Source: Biscogniauxia marginata
Lineage: Eukaryota; Ascomycota; Sordariomycetes; Xylariales; Xylariaceae
NCBI GenBank assembly: GCA_022695795.1
Contig: MU404064.1
Location: 62,001 to 126,000, forward strand
Length of the DNA: 64,000 nucleotides
Direction of reading: 5' to 3'
Position numbers and translations under genes: made by a program. The notes under the pieces are model-generated. The model was not told where the DNA came from and made no database searches. It was given only the letters and a program-made list of their open reading frames with translations. Below are positions 12,502 to 22,479 of the stretch, in pieces; position 1 is the stretch's first letter, and each line of letters opens with the position of its first letter.

Positions 12502-13325
12502 ATGGCTTCGACCGGCGAGCCGTTCTACCTTCGTTACTAGTACGCATTGCACTCACCTGCTTGGTAATCGTTATCTAGGGCAATTCTCTCTCGCTGACAC
12601 GAGCTCTGATATCCCCTATATATAGCTCAGGTCACTCTGGTCGATTTGGTCATGAGTTCCTCGGTGAGCCCGCTCCCTCGCCCGTTTGTACAAATCATGC
12701 AAATCATACAGCACAGTCTGCTTATACAGAGATGATATACAGAATTCGACTTCAGAGTTGTCGGAGATGGGCGAAGCGCAGTGGCACGATATGCGAACAA
12801 CTCCAACTACCGAAACGATAGCCTGATTCGTAAAGAAAGTACGTACGCGCGCGCACGACCTCGCCATCCCCGTGCTATTGCTACTCGTCGGGCCGAATAG
12901 ACCGTTTTGCTAATCAGTTGGCACTTTCTTACGCAGTGTGCGTCAGTTCGCTAGTCGTGGACGAAATTAAACGTATAGTCAAGTCGAGCGAGATCATGAA
13001 GGAAGATGACACGAAGTGGCCGCAGAAGAACAAGGATGGAAGACAGGAGCTGGAGATCCGGTTGGGGAACGACCATATATCATTCGAGGTGAGATATCCT
13101 CCGAGCTCTTCCTTGTCTTAGAACCCCCTTTTGGCACCGCCTTGGTAGAATTGAAGACTGACATCCTACCTCACCATATAGACAGCCAAGATCGGCTCCT
13201 TGATTGATGTAACCGAATCGGCTGACCCTGAGGGCCTTCGGGTCTTCTATTATCTGGTGCAGGATTTGAAGGCTCTTGTCTTCAGCTTGACATCACTACA
13301 TTTCAAGATCAAACCCATCTCGTGA
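12502..13325 (+). CDS. mago: Mago nashi homologue, exon junction complex core
   Basis: Five exons (12502-12539, 12626-12663, 12743-12838, 12937-13088, 13182-13325) give 155 residues. Mago forms a heterodimer with Y14/RBM8A and locks eIF4A3 on spliced mRNA. The reconstructed chain shows the family landmarks in order: [20 protein letters not shown], then [11 protein letters not shown], then [19 protein letters not shown] and HISF, and finally [24 protein letters not shown] and a terminus of HFKIKPIS. Every exon junction falls inside conserved text, so confidence in the model is high even though two exons are only 38 nt. The gene is unusually intron-dense for its size: four introns of 79-98 nt in a 468-nt coding sequence. 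Its 3' end is convergent with GID4, 338 bp away. Confidence 0.96.
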
Positions 13326-13663
13326 GGAAGATGTAAATAAATCTTCGTCCTTCATGTACACGAACTACGCCTTCCCAACCCCCCACCTATCTAAGATGGA
13401 ATATACCCCCTTAAGGCTGTTCGTAATCTCATGTTGTATCTCATCCGCTCGCCGTCTCAAAAGTATGATCCGGGTGACTGACCGTCTTACCGGTCTCGAC
13501 GCTACCCGCCTGCTTTCCCTCCGCGCCAAATAGTTGTCTCGTTAATGTCAAATGCTGTCTTAATAATGATTGGGAGTGGGCCTTTTCCGTGATTATACCA
13601 TCCACCCGCGCTGTAGACCGTCATAAACTATAATTGTGCCACAATGGAGGCCAGTGCTTCGCT
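13326..13663. other. Convergent 3' spacer mago / GID4
   Basis: 338 bp holding the 3' ends of two converging genes. I see nothing else in it. Confidence 0.6.
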
Positions 13664-14953
13664 TCACCTCAACTCCACGGAGCTGAAGCAACCTCTATCC
13701 TCGACATGTTTCAGCTCTAACTGCTGGAACCTATACGGCAACGCTGTCAGTATCCCTATACATGGCAGAATAAGCCAGCGTCAAACTACAGGGGTACTTA
13801 CTTCTCGCTTTTTGAATGGAAGTAGATTCCACTGACACTCCCCTCTTTTTGGTTGAAGCATATGTAATAGAAGCCCTCGAAGCTCGCCCCATTGATGGTG
13901 GTAACGCGGTGGTCGGGAACGAGGAAATGTTCTTTCCACCGCATGAAGATATTCTCGCGCTGCGCCAGGTTCGGGATAGTGACCGGTCCTTTGCGCACCT
14001 GTTTGTTATAGGGCCGGAAGGCAGAGAACTTAGCCCAGTGACTCAGGTCGATCTTCTCGGTGGCGCCCCAGCTCTCATGTTTTGTGATGAAACCGTACTT
14101 GCTGCCGATGATCTCGCCTTCGAAGTAGGTCGTGAGCGTCGGATTATCCTTCGTCAACCCTATAAGTTTTGTCAAGGTCAGCGAAGATACTCAAGTCGAG
14201 TTCGACAGGTCGTATCATATCATACCCTGGATCTTGAGATAGCCACAGAGGAAGGACTCTCTCAGATCGACATATTTGATCTCCACCTGCACGTCGTAGA
14301 CCTGTCGCTCGGACTGTTGGGTACCGTGGAACTTGCTCCCTGGACGCAGGAAGGATGAAGGCGACGTGGGCATTATCTTGGATATGGTCAGTAGCGTATT
14401 CCAATCCGGCCACGATGACCGCATATCAATTGGGTTCGGCACAGCAAAGACGTACTCGAATCTTAGAATAGTCATATCCCATTGAGGGTTCATAAGTGTC
14501 ATAACGAGGCCGCCTAGGCGCTACGCTGTCTTCTCTATCATCATTATCTGCACCGATGGCAGATGCCGCATCATAGATCGTGCTATGCCGCTGCGTAGAT
14601 GAGGTATCCGTGCCACGTATTCGGGCATCGCTCGGTCTATCATCGTCCGTATCCATTGCCTTTTGCACCGGCACTGGGGTGTCGATATGTTCTGAAGACG
14701 ACGGCTCAGTGCCGCTTCTCGAGTCTGGCCTGGGAGACTCTGTGGTTGATCGCGATTCTCTAACATCTTCAACCAGATTAGAGGGCGGCGCGCTGACGGG
14801 TTCAGGGGACGCCGTCTCATCACTGTCGATATTCATCTCTAAGCCATCTTGGTCTAGTCGCCAACTGGCAGAGGATCGAGCTTCTTCGGGACATGACGAG
14901 CTGTATGTTCGAGGTGGCAGTTCGGGTGGAGGATTGTTCGATGGCGTAGGCAT
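13664..14953 (-). CDS. GID4: GID complex substrate receptor (VID24 family)
   Basis: Four exons (14953-14456, 14376-14226, 14159-13802, 13730-13664) give 357 residues. GID4/VID24 is the receptor of the GID E3 ubiquitin ligase that binds N-terminal proline degrons, classically of gluconeogenic enzymes when glucose returns. The first 160 or so residues are a Pro/Ser/Asp-rich disordered region. The VID24 beta-barrel then begins at FLRPGSKFHGTQQS and runs through YDVQVEIKYVDLRESFLCGYL, TLTTYFEGEIIG, HESWGATEKIDL, HWAKF and GFYYICF, with GSVSGIYFHSKSEK immediately before the last intron. The last exon supplies FQQLELKHV and ends SVELR; without it the barrel would be cut at SEK. I chose the ATG at 14953 because the upstream in-frame stretch is hydrophobic and looks like leader, not protein; the start is the least certain point. 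Confidence 0.94.
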
Positions 14954-17328
14954 GACGATCGTATTTGTAGCAGCCGACGCGGTTGCTGCGCGTGCGACCA
15001 AACGGGTTACCAAAAAAAAAGCAACGGTCTTATAATGGATATGAAGAAAGCTGGTTGATAAGATAAATAAATAAATAAGACACAAGGAGAAGCGTTGGTA
15101 ATTAAAATGTTGCGTTGGGGATGCCTCTCTCGGCTCGCGATGTAGAAATCGATTTGGCGTCTGTCGGCTTGTCGCTCTCGATGGATGTATTCGTATCGTA
15201 AAGATCGAAATTGGTTATTAGGTCAAGGGGTGGAGGAAGTTGAATGCTGTACGGTAGTTCAGGCGAGTTTTTGGACAAGCCAAGGCCGATGCGTCCTATG
15301 CGGGATCTCAGATATACGGGCCACGGTCAAAGCCCAGACTATGCCTCGGGAAATGTTGAATGGATAGATTAAAAGAGTGTACGAATCGGTAGGTGGATGT
15401 CGATATGGATGGATTAATAGAATGATTAGATAATAATCTAACAGGAGAAAGGGGAATAAGAGTGATGGGATTGTATAGTGTGTAATAGCAAAATGTCGTC
15501 GGTACTATAATAACGTCTTACACAACATTGAACCGAAAGTCTACGTGAAATCTGCTGAGACGGACCTGCAATCGGATAGGTCGTGTCTGTTATTTAGTCC
15601 AAATGCGGTGAAGGTTAAACCTCGAAAGAGAAGGGAAAAGGGAAAAGCCGCCGTTGGAGTTGAAGAATCGGGCGGACTAGGTAGGTAGTGAGAGATAGGC
15701 GCATGTTAGAGAGCTTGTATGTAAGGTAGGATCGCACACGGCGGGTTATCCCCACACTGGGTCTGACACGGCCCATAACTTTAGGTAGGTAGGTACCTAT
15801 AGCTATTACATTAGGTACATCTGAGCAGCTGGGGTATACCTACCTACTTGTCTTAGTTTAAATAGAGTTACACTGTGTACGAGAAGAAGAAAAAGAACAG
15901 CGTGCGACTCATGGCTAACATTGTTTTTCTTTAGTGGCGTCTAAATGGCAAGATTGGCAGCCATCTCACTAACCCACAACAGAATGTGAACTTCCGAAAG
16001 TTGTTGTTGTACGTAAGCTAATGATTAAATATTTCTCTCTTTCTAATAACATTGTTCATGCCATACATATGTACCTAAGGTAGGAATGAGATTTTGGTGA
16101 TATATATAAACTATGGTTCCCCGGTATCGCTTCAGCGGGCCTGTATACATTGCCAGAATCACTACTCACGTAGTTAAGTAGTTCATAATACCTCCTTCTA
16201 TTAATATGTAGGCGTAGATGATTCAGACCTCATAAATGCCTGAGAGCGACAATCTAGGAGAACACAATATTATAGATATGATATATAACTCAACAAATAA
16301 GGACCTTAGGTGCCTATGTAGCTAACTACATAAGGTGAGTACTTGTTAGGTAGTCACTTATATTGGAAGTTCCCTATAACGTGGTGCCCCCTTTAATGGC
16401 AAGGGGTAGGTAGTGTGCCCAAGCATCAGCTGTACATACATTACATCAGCAACCTACATACCTTAGGTATCGTCATTGTGATCATGGGGTCACATCCACC
16501 TACCTATCAAGTAAAACCCAATTCTCAGGGCATGCATGTGCCAATTTACGTTAGCGGAGCTTTCGGTTGGCCACAATCCCTGAGGAGGCTATACTACAGA
16601 CTCTCTTCTCAAGTCTAACGTTTATCAAATACGCATATGGAGCTGGAAAAATACATCATCAACGCCAGGTAAGTAAATTACTACGTGTCAACGATGTAAT
16701 TGGCAAGCTCCAATAGACCTAACCTATCCGAGGCACATAAGGCAATCGAAAGTTTTATCCGACCCTATTATGACGGCACGATTGGTGCTAGTACCCGGAA
16801 GTCAAAATGCCTTCATGTGGCAGGTAGGGTCCACGTACTTGTTCTGTATGTTCCCGTTGCGCCACAAGCTGGAAACGTACCGGAGGCAGGTAATAGGCAT
16901 CATTTAAGTAGGGCTGATAGTAGGGCTGATGAGTATCTGTTTAGATACCTAGGTGGCCGGGGGTAGGTAGGACAGACCTTATCCCAGCCCGTTCTGACCC
17001 GTGGTTTTCAGTAATAACCTCCGTTCTCAACTTCCAGACGGGTCACGATAGTGTCTATCCTTACTATGCCAACAGAAATTGATATCAGCGGCTTTGCTAT
17101 ACCGTTGCAAGGATGCTCAGAGCAACAAGCTTTCCCTCGGTGTCGAGATCAATCATCAAGTCGACCTCCTAACTGATCGCACCTATATTTTTGCTTCTCA
17201 TGGTTGAACGTAGACTTGTTTCCTGGCCTCCCAGCGTCGTGTACCTGCCGGTAACCGCTGATATATGTAGCCTGTTACGTCCCCCCACAGCAACATGCCA
17301 AAATCCGAGGTCGCTCATCGTCTTCTCG
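14954..17328. other. Intergenic between GID4 and TRM11
   Basis: About 2.4 kb without a supportable gene. It carries several TAGGTAGGTACCTA-type repeats (about 15,680, 15,783-15,850, 16,300-16,400), an ATAAATAAATAAATAAG tract at 15,063 and AT-rich sequence. The first few hundred bases are the GID4 promoter side. A frame at 16,700-16,966 lacks an ATG and shows no family motif. Confidence 0.55.
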
Positions 17329-18843
17329 TCATCCAGGCGCGTTGACTGTGATGTCCTGCTCCGACTTGAAACCTTTAAAGTAGGTACGGCGGAACGGGTT
17401 TAAATCATCTGCCTTGAACCCATTGACATGGGCTGCTTGCTTCCTATGCGCAAGTGCTGACAAGTCGACCTCTGAATCCGGTATTCGCCGATAAGTAATA
17501 AGTCTCCTTGACCCTGTTGAGCACGAGGTGAGTAAGAGCGGGATAGGAAACGAGAAGACAACAAACCAACATTTATTAAATACCTGTGTGCAGACGACGA
17601 CGGTTTCTAGGCACGGGTGCGTCGGCACAGGAATCTCTTGTTCTTCGTCATTCGCAGTCGGCATCCAGAATGATAAACGGCCATGATCTACCAGCGTGTC
17701 GGTAGCAAAGTTCAAAATGTCGTCCAACATCGCCATGAAACTATATGGCTTCTTTGGTGGCATAAAATTCGGGTCCCTATGTTGATAGCATGTGTCAATG
17801 AGCGCGTTTCAATGGATACAGGCATAACCCTTACCGATACATCAGTTTCCCCTTTTCCACAGCCTGCGTCTGGTTCACTGGATCTCTAACTCCGAGAACC
17901 TTTAGTCCTTCTCGCACACCGTACGGTGGGTCGCACACGATGCCATCAAGCATCCTCGCTTTACGGACGGGAGTATTGGTCAGGTCGCTAACAAAAACAT
18001 CCCCTAGCAGCTCCTCTAATCCGTACTGCTGAAAGTTTCCCTTCAAGCTTTTTCTTCCACCTTCGCCCTTGAAGCTACGGCCGTCGATATCGCTACCCCA
18101 ACCTAGAGCACCGAAATGTGCGCAGGCGATAGGAAAACTGCCAGTCCCGACAAACGGGTCGTAGAAGATCTTACCGGGGGCTGCCAGCGCGATATTGGCA
18201 GTAACCAAAGCCAGCTCCGAATCCATAGAGGTTGTACTAATGTAATCTCGCTTCTTGAGGTCGAAAGTGCGAATTAAATCTCGGGCACTGTGAGCGATCA
18301 AACGCCCAAAGTGTATCTTTAACGGAGAAGGCAGCCTCAGGGGCACAGCGTTGACTGCCCATTGCTCGAAGATGGTGAACTCCTGGTCTGGAGAGGAAAG
18401 GAGGACGGGACCCTTGAAGGGGAGGTAAGCGAAGGAGTTTATCAAGTCAAGCCTCTGTTTGTTAGATCGAGAGCCTTGGAAAGCGTCGATGCTGAGCTTG
18501 AATGACGGCTCTACGTAATGCGGCCAAAGGTAGGCAGTATCACGTTTGACGTTCGCGTGCAGCTCGTCATATGTATCAGCCGTACCCCAGTGTTCGTGAA
18601 TGGTTTGCGCCAGGATAGAGCGCTTCATAATTGCTCTTGCGGCATCCTCAGAGGGAAGCTGAACGACGCAGAAAGGCGACTGTTGCCGGTCAGCGAATGG
18701 ACTTCGGGGAAGACGAGGCAGATTCTCACTTCATCCTTGTAATAGACAACCTTAAGATCAATACCCTCAAGCACAGCAATCGCTTGGATCTCTGCTAAAC
18801 GAAACGACTCATGCCATTGAGTAAATCGGATTAGATATTCCAT
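17329..18843 (-). CDS. TRM11: tRNA (guanine-10-N2)-methyltransferase catalytic subunit
   Basis: Four exons (18843-18730, 18679-17835, 17776-17571, 17513-17329) give 449 residues. Trm11, with Trm112, makes m2G at position 10 of tRNA from AdoMet. The N-terminal THUMP-like part (MEYLIRFTQWHESFRLAEI) leads to PFCVVQLPSEDAARAIMKRS and HEHWGTADTYDEL. The methyltransferase domain shows the AdoMet loop DPFVGTGSF, the acidic GSDID strand and the catalytic DPPYG motif (NPPY/DPPY in the family). The C-terminal part ends SRRLITYRR and FRRTYFKGFK. The first intron is only 50 nt. The last has donor GTTGGT, chosen because it alone restores VFNKW-SRRLITY in frame; the nearer GTATTT donor breaks the frame. 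It lies divergent from RPP40, 492 bp away. Confidence 0.94.
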
Positions 18844-19335
18844 GGCAGGCAAAAGGACCCAAGCAAGACCTTAATCGCTTTCGAATTTGAAGCGGTGTTA
18901 CGGTACGTTGATAAACAGACTGGTCCATCTAGAAGCACGGGTATTACTTGCTCTATTCTTTCCCCCCTTGTTCAAACTGAGAGTTCAATTTCATAGAGTG
19001 AGTGATATGTAGATCCTGCAAGTTGCCTATTCCGTGTAAATATTTCATGAGTTCCCTGGGAATGAATGGATGAAAAGGAAGGCCGAGTATTTGCTATAGC
19101 GCAATCATGGGTAATGCAATTAACTCTTTAATCGCATATCATGGTCGATTATTATGGGATTGGAAATGCTGCTTTCATTTTACCTAACCATTGAATCTTG
19201 CACCCAAGGGTCAAACTACCTACCTGATTTCAACAAACCTCACTTTTCCAGCTTTCCTCGTACCGGGGTTTTGACTGGCAGTCTCAATCTTGGGTGGAAT
19301 CGAGAAAAAGCGGTTGGGGTCACTTTCCTCCAAAG
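18844..19335. promoter_or_regulatory. Divergent promoter region TRM11 / RPP40
   Basis: 492 bp between the two start codons of tRNA-processing genes read in opposite directions. It must carry both promoters unless leader introns extend them. No obvious shared motif could be picked out by eye. Confidence 0.6.
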
Positions 19336-20687
19336 ATGTTTGCATTATCGATGCCAAGTGTCTACCAGTTATCCAAATGCTTCGTCACTTACGGGACACT
19401 GGCACATACCGATTCCAAACAGCTTCCGGGCAGGGCAAAGCCATGGAGCACCTTTCTAGCTCAGGATTTTGTACACAAAGTGAGACATATCAAATTGGCT
19501 TATATCGCTTGCTTTGTTGACTTCAAATAGGTTGATCTAGTTCTACCGGAGGAGTCACTGCACCTCGTGAGGGAGAAGGTTATGGGAGATCTAGTTCAAG
19601 CGCCAACCTACCATAGGGTTATCATGACTCCCGGACAAGTGCTTGAGGGCGACTTCTTTACCCAATATATCAAAATCGGTAAGCTATAAAACCGTTAGGT
19701 ATCTCGCAGATGTCTTATTGCTAATGCAATTTAACAATAGGAAATGTCATGATGCTTTCCGAAGGAAAAATCGACTCAGACAATGTGTTCTCGCTAAAAG
19801 AAGGCAAGACCTCCTATTTTGCCATGACTACGAAATTCTCTAATTGTCGTTGGTATATAGGGGTGCTCACTATGTATCTCGACAGGGAGACATATGAACG
19901 AGCTGGTCTCGTAGGGAAACCTCACGGGATCAAGGGCAAACGGGGACTGAAGCCAAGGTGGAGTATGATGAAATCGACTGATTCGAAGTCAATTTGCCAA
20001 GTGCTAATAGCCTCTGAAGTTATACAGTTTGACCTACGAGGCCCGTCCATGTTGCATGGAAAGAAGGGGTTTGACAGATTAACCTATGCCTGCAAGAACG
20101 CATTGAACAGGCCAGTAACCTGGCTTTTCTGCAACCTTTCTAAAGGTAAGGCATGTGGGTATGCTTTTTCTTCGGTGCATGGCTGAGTGCTTTTCGCAGA
20201 ACCAAATCCGGACCCTCTTCAGCTACACGGTCCTATCAAATTCACATCACCTCCAAGCTTTGTCGGCGGTCTAGCTGTTACCGTCCCATCCTTGACACCT
20301 CCTCTAGCCATTCTCGAGAGTGGCCACCGACTAGATCTGGATGAGTATGCCACTGATATATACGAATGGCTATCATTGGTTCGACTCGAGAGTCCCAGAC
20401 TAGATACGACCGACAACATCGACCCCTATTTATCTACTTATGCTGTTCCCGGCGGCCCTGAAACCCTTCATGAGGGACAACTATGCAAGGTCAGCTGGCA
20501 GGGGTTTATATCACCAACATGGGTGAGGCAAACTTTTGCAGATGTGATTCAAGCCCTACCATCTAAATCTTGGTTTTCGTTGAGCGCCACATCGTTCAAC
20601 CGGGGCATGACTAGTGATAGCACGGATTGCACTGTCTTAAGACTGTCTAACACTCCTGGGGAATACTTCCTCTGGGAAATCAAATAA
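19336..20687 (+). CDS. RPP40: RNase P/MRP 40-kDa subunit (Rpp40 family)
   Basis: Six exons (19336-19479, 19531-19678, 19741-19803, 19861-19962, 20020-20145, 20200-20687) give 356 residues. Rpp40 is a protein subunit of the nuclear RNase P/MRP ribonucleoproteins that trim tRNA 5' leaders and process pre-rRNA. Family text visible across junctions: AKPWSTFLAQDFVHKVDLVLP, LTMYLDRETYERAGLVGKPHG, KGKRGLKPRW, FDLRGPSML, GKKGFDRL, and VTWLFCN followed by PLQLHGPI. Intron 3 (19804-19860) is a probable GC-AG intron of 57 nt. It contains no stop, so a version retaining it would be 375 residues long; splicing it joins LKEG directly to VLTMYLD, which fits the family better. The stop is 56 bp from that of the ankyrin gene on the other strand. 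Confidence 0.9.
19804..19860 (+). other. Probable GC-AG, frame-neutral intron in RPP40
   Basis: The donor AAG|GCAAGA matches the GC-intron consensus, a CTCTAAT branch-like site lies upstream of the acceptor, and the intron ends TATATAG. Length is 57 nt (19 codons) with no in-frame stop, so either spliced or retained forms keep the frame. The residues it would add look unlike the conserved protein around them. Confidence 0.68.
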
Positions 20688-20743
20688 CCAACTTGGGGGA
20701 GGAAGAAGTGACGATGACGCCCTGGACAAGATTACCAGCGGTG

Positions 20744-21400
20744 TTATTCCTGTCTTGGCCTGACATTGCGTGCTGTGAGGTTGCCGTCCGATAGGGCATC
20801 TTGGACTAGCTGTCTCAGCTCGGCCTGTCCAGCTTCTGAATGGAAGTCTTCGCGCTCTGCCAACTGCTCTATCCTTCTTTGAAACTCAGTATCAACCTCG
20901 GCGTCGTTCTCTTCAGCGGGTATGACAGTGCTGACGGATATGTTGAGTCCTTCGGGCAAGGGTGGCAGCGCACTGCTGTCATGGGCTGGCTCTCCGTTGG
21001 TCCCGTTCAGCAGGTCTCGCGCATGAGCGGCCTCCTTGCTCTTCAGATATTCAGCAACCTGGGGGAAATCGCCCTCTTCGTCAATTTTCTGGCGTGCGGT
21101 ATACCCGTCCGAACTCTTGACCCTCATATCGGCACCTAAATCCTCGACGAGGACCCTAGCAGCATCGACGGTCTCGACCACGAACAGAGCCGTCTCTTCA
21201 TCCTCATCACGCAGGTCGACGTTGACATTGAACTCGCGGACCAGGGCCCGCAGGAGATCGAGGTGGTTGTAGCTGGCTGCAGCGTGGACAAGAGAATAGC
21301 CATGCTCATCCTGCTGAGAGGCGAGGGCCGGGTTCTCGCGGAGGAGGGGGAGCAGAGCTGGACTGTTATCGGCGGCGAGGAGGAAAGGGTTGGCTGCCAT
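20744..21400 (-). CDS. Small ankyrin-repeat protein (YCR051W-like)
   Basis: Intronless frame of 218 residues from the ATG at 21400. The N-terminal 110 residues form about three ankyrin repeats (GYSLVHAAASYNHLDLLRALV; an ETALFVVETVDAARVLVEDLGA repeat; DGYTARQKIDEEG). The rest is acidic and probably disordered, ending in an alpha-helical EFQRRIEQLAERE segment and a basic tail (VRPRQE). Size and layout resemble the single-domain yeast protein YCR051W, whose role is not established; that match is by eye. It is likely a cytosolic or nuclear protein-binding adaptor. It converges with RPP40: the two stop codons are 56 bp apart, so their transcripts probably overlap at the 3' ends. Confidence 0.87.
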   Translation of the reverse strand: MAANPFLLAADNSPALLPLLRENPALASQQDEHGYSLVHAAASYNHLDLLRALVREFNVNVDLRDEDEETALFVVETVDAARVLVEDLGADMRVKSSDGYTARQKIDEEGDFPQVAEYLKSKEAAHARDLLNGTNGEPAHDSSALPPLPEGLNISVSTVIPAEENDAEVDTEFQRRIEQLAEREDFHSEAGQAELRQLVQDALSDGNLTARNVRPRQE

Positions 21401-22479
21401 TATTGGATAGACAACGAAGATGGTGAAATGGTATGTATTTCGATATATAAAAAACCACTATTGACGTAATTTCAAAAGTGGGATTTTAGTGTCATTCTTT
21501 AGGTTGTTTGGTTTTTTTTTATAGCTTGGATTTCGGTATGACGCAGCCGTTGATAAACCCCCGTTCCCCACCATTACTTAGCACGAGAAAATCTAGCGGC
21601 GGGGTATCAAACAAGGTTGCCAGTGCTATAGCTCCTCTAGCGGCTAAGAAAGCCCTGCCGTAAGTCCTGTTATACCTACAATGTAGATCACACCAAAAGT
21701 GCGTAAATTTTTTGTCGACCATATTTGCCCTGTAAACCGCCGTCACCGGTAGTCAAAATTATTATCTATGCACCAAGACTAAGGTTAAGTTAATCGCTCT
21801 GTCGCCTGTGCATCTCATCGACCTTCCTCCGCACACAAGTTTATATCATCCCACATGAAAAACACAGCTGAACCACTGAAAACCCACCCGCTATATCTAC
21901 CTCTACATTGCATACGTGCAAGCACGTTTAAGGTAATAACTCGCCTACCTTCCATATACATCCCCCAAGCCAGTAGGTATCCGATCCCGTTTGTGACACA
22001 TCGCCTTGGACCCGTACCTCTATGCACACCCGAGCCACCCTCGCATTGGTGCTGACATTGTGACAGAAAGGAAAGGCCAGTCCCGAGTGACTCATGTCGG
22101 TGGCTAGACGCTCCTGTCATCCAAGGTTTTGGTTTTTCTCCCGTCCCCCCCCCCCCCCCCCCTTTACTCGATGGGCCAGAACAGGACAGACCAGACTACC
22201 CTGGCTTAGGTTTCTGTGGAGGAAGAACTACCTCAAGGTTTAAGAAGAAAAAGCGAGCGGTAGCTGACCTTTTTGCGTACGACGACATCTAGCAGCACAG
22301 CTCGCCACTTCCAGTACTCTTCATTGTATTGTGTCAGGCCTCAACTGCCATCTGCGTCCTTCACTTATCCGAGGCTTAAACGGCCTCTCACCCTCTCCCG
22401 GCTCGTCACTTATCCAACACTCCCCGGGGTGTTTTTCCATTCGGTCTCAGCCGTTTGTCATAGCGATCCACAGTCCAAT
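21401..22479. promoter_or_regulatory. Divergent region ankyrin gene / TRL1, with a C18 run
   Basis: About 1.1 kb upstream of both genes. It includes a run of 18 C residues at 22,145-22,162. From 22,264 to 22,479 the TRL1 frame is open but has no ATG (see findings). No other gene seen. Confidence 0.55.
22145..22162 (+). repeat. C18 homopolymer
   Basis: Eighteen consecutive C residues about 320 bp upstream of the TRL1 start codon. Confidence 0.9.

Noticed and set aside
16700..16966. 88-codon frame possibly resembling an enzyme N-terminus
   Set aside because: It begins with TTG, has no matching downstream part and no clear motif.
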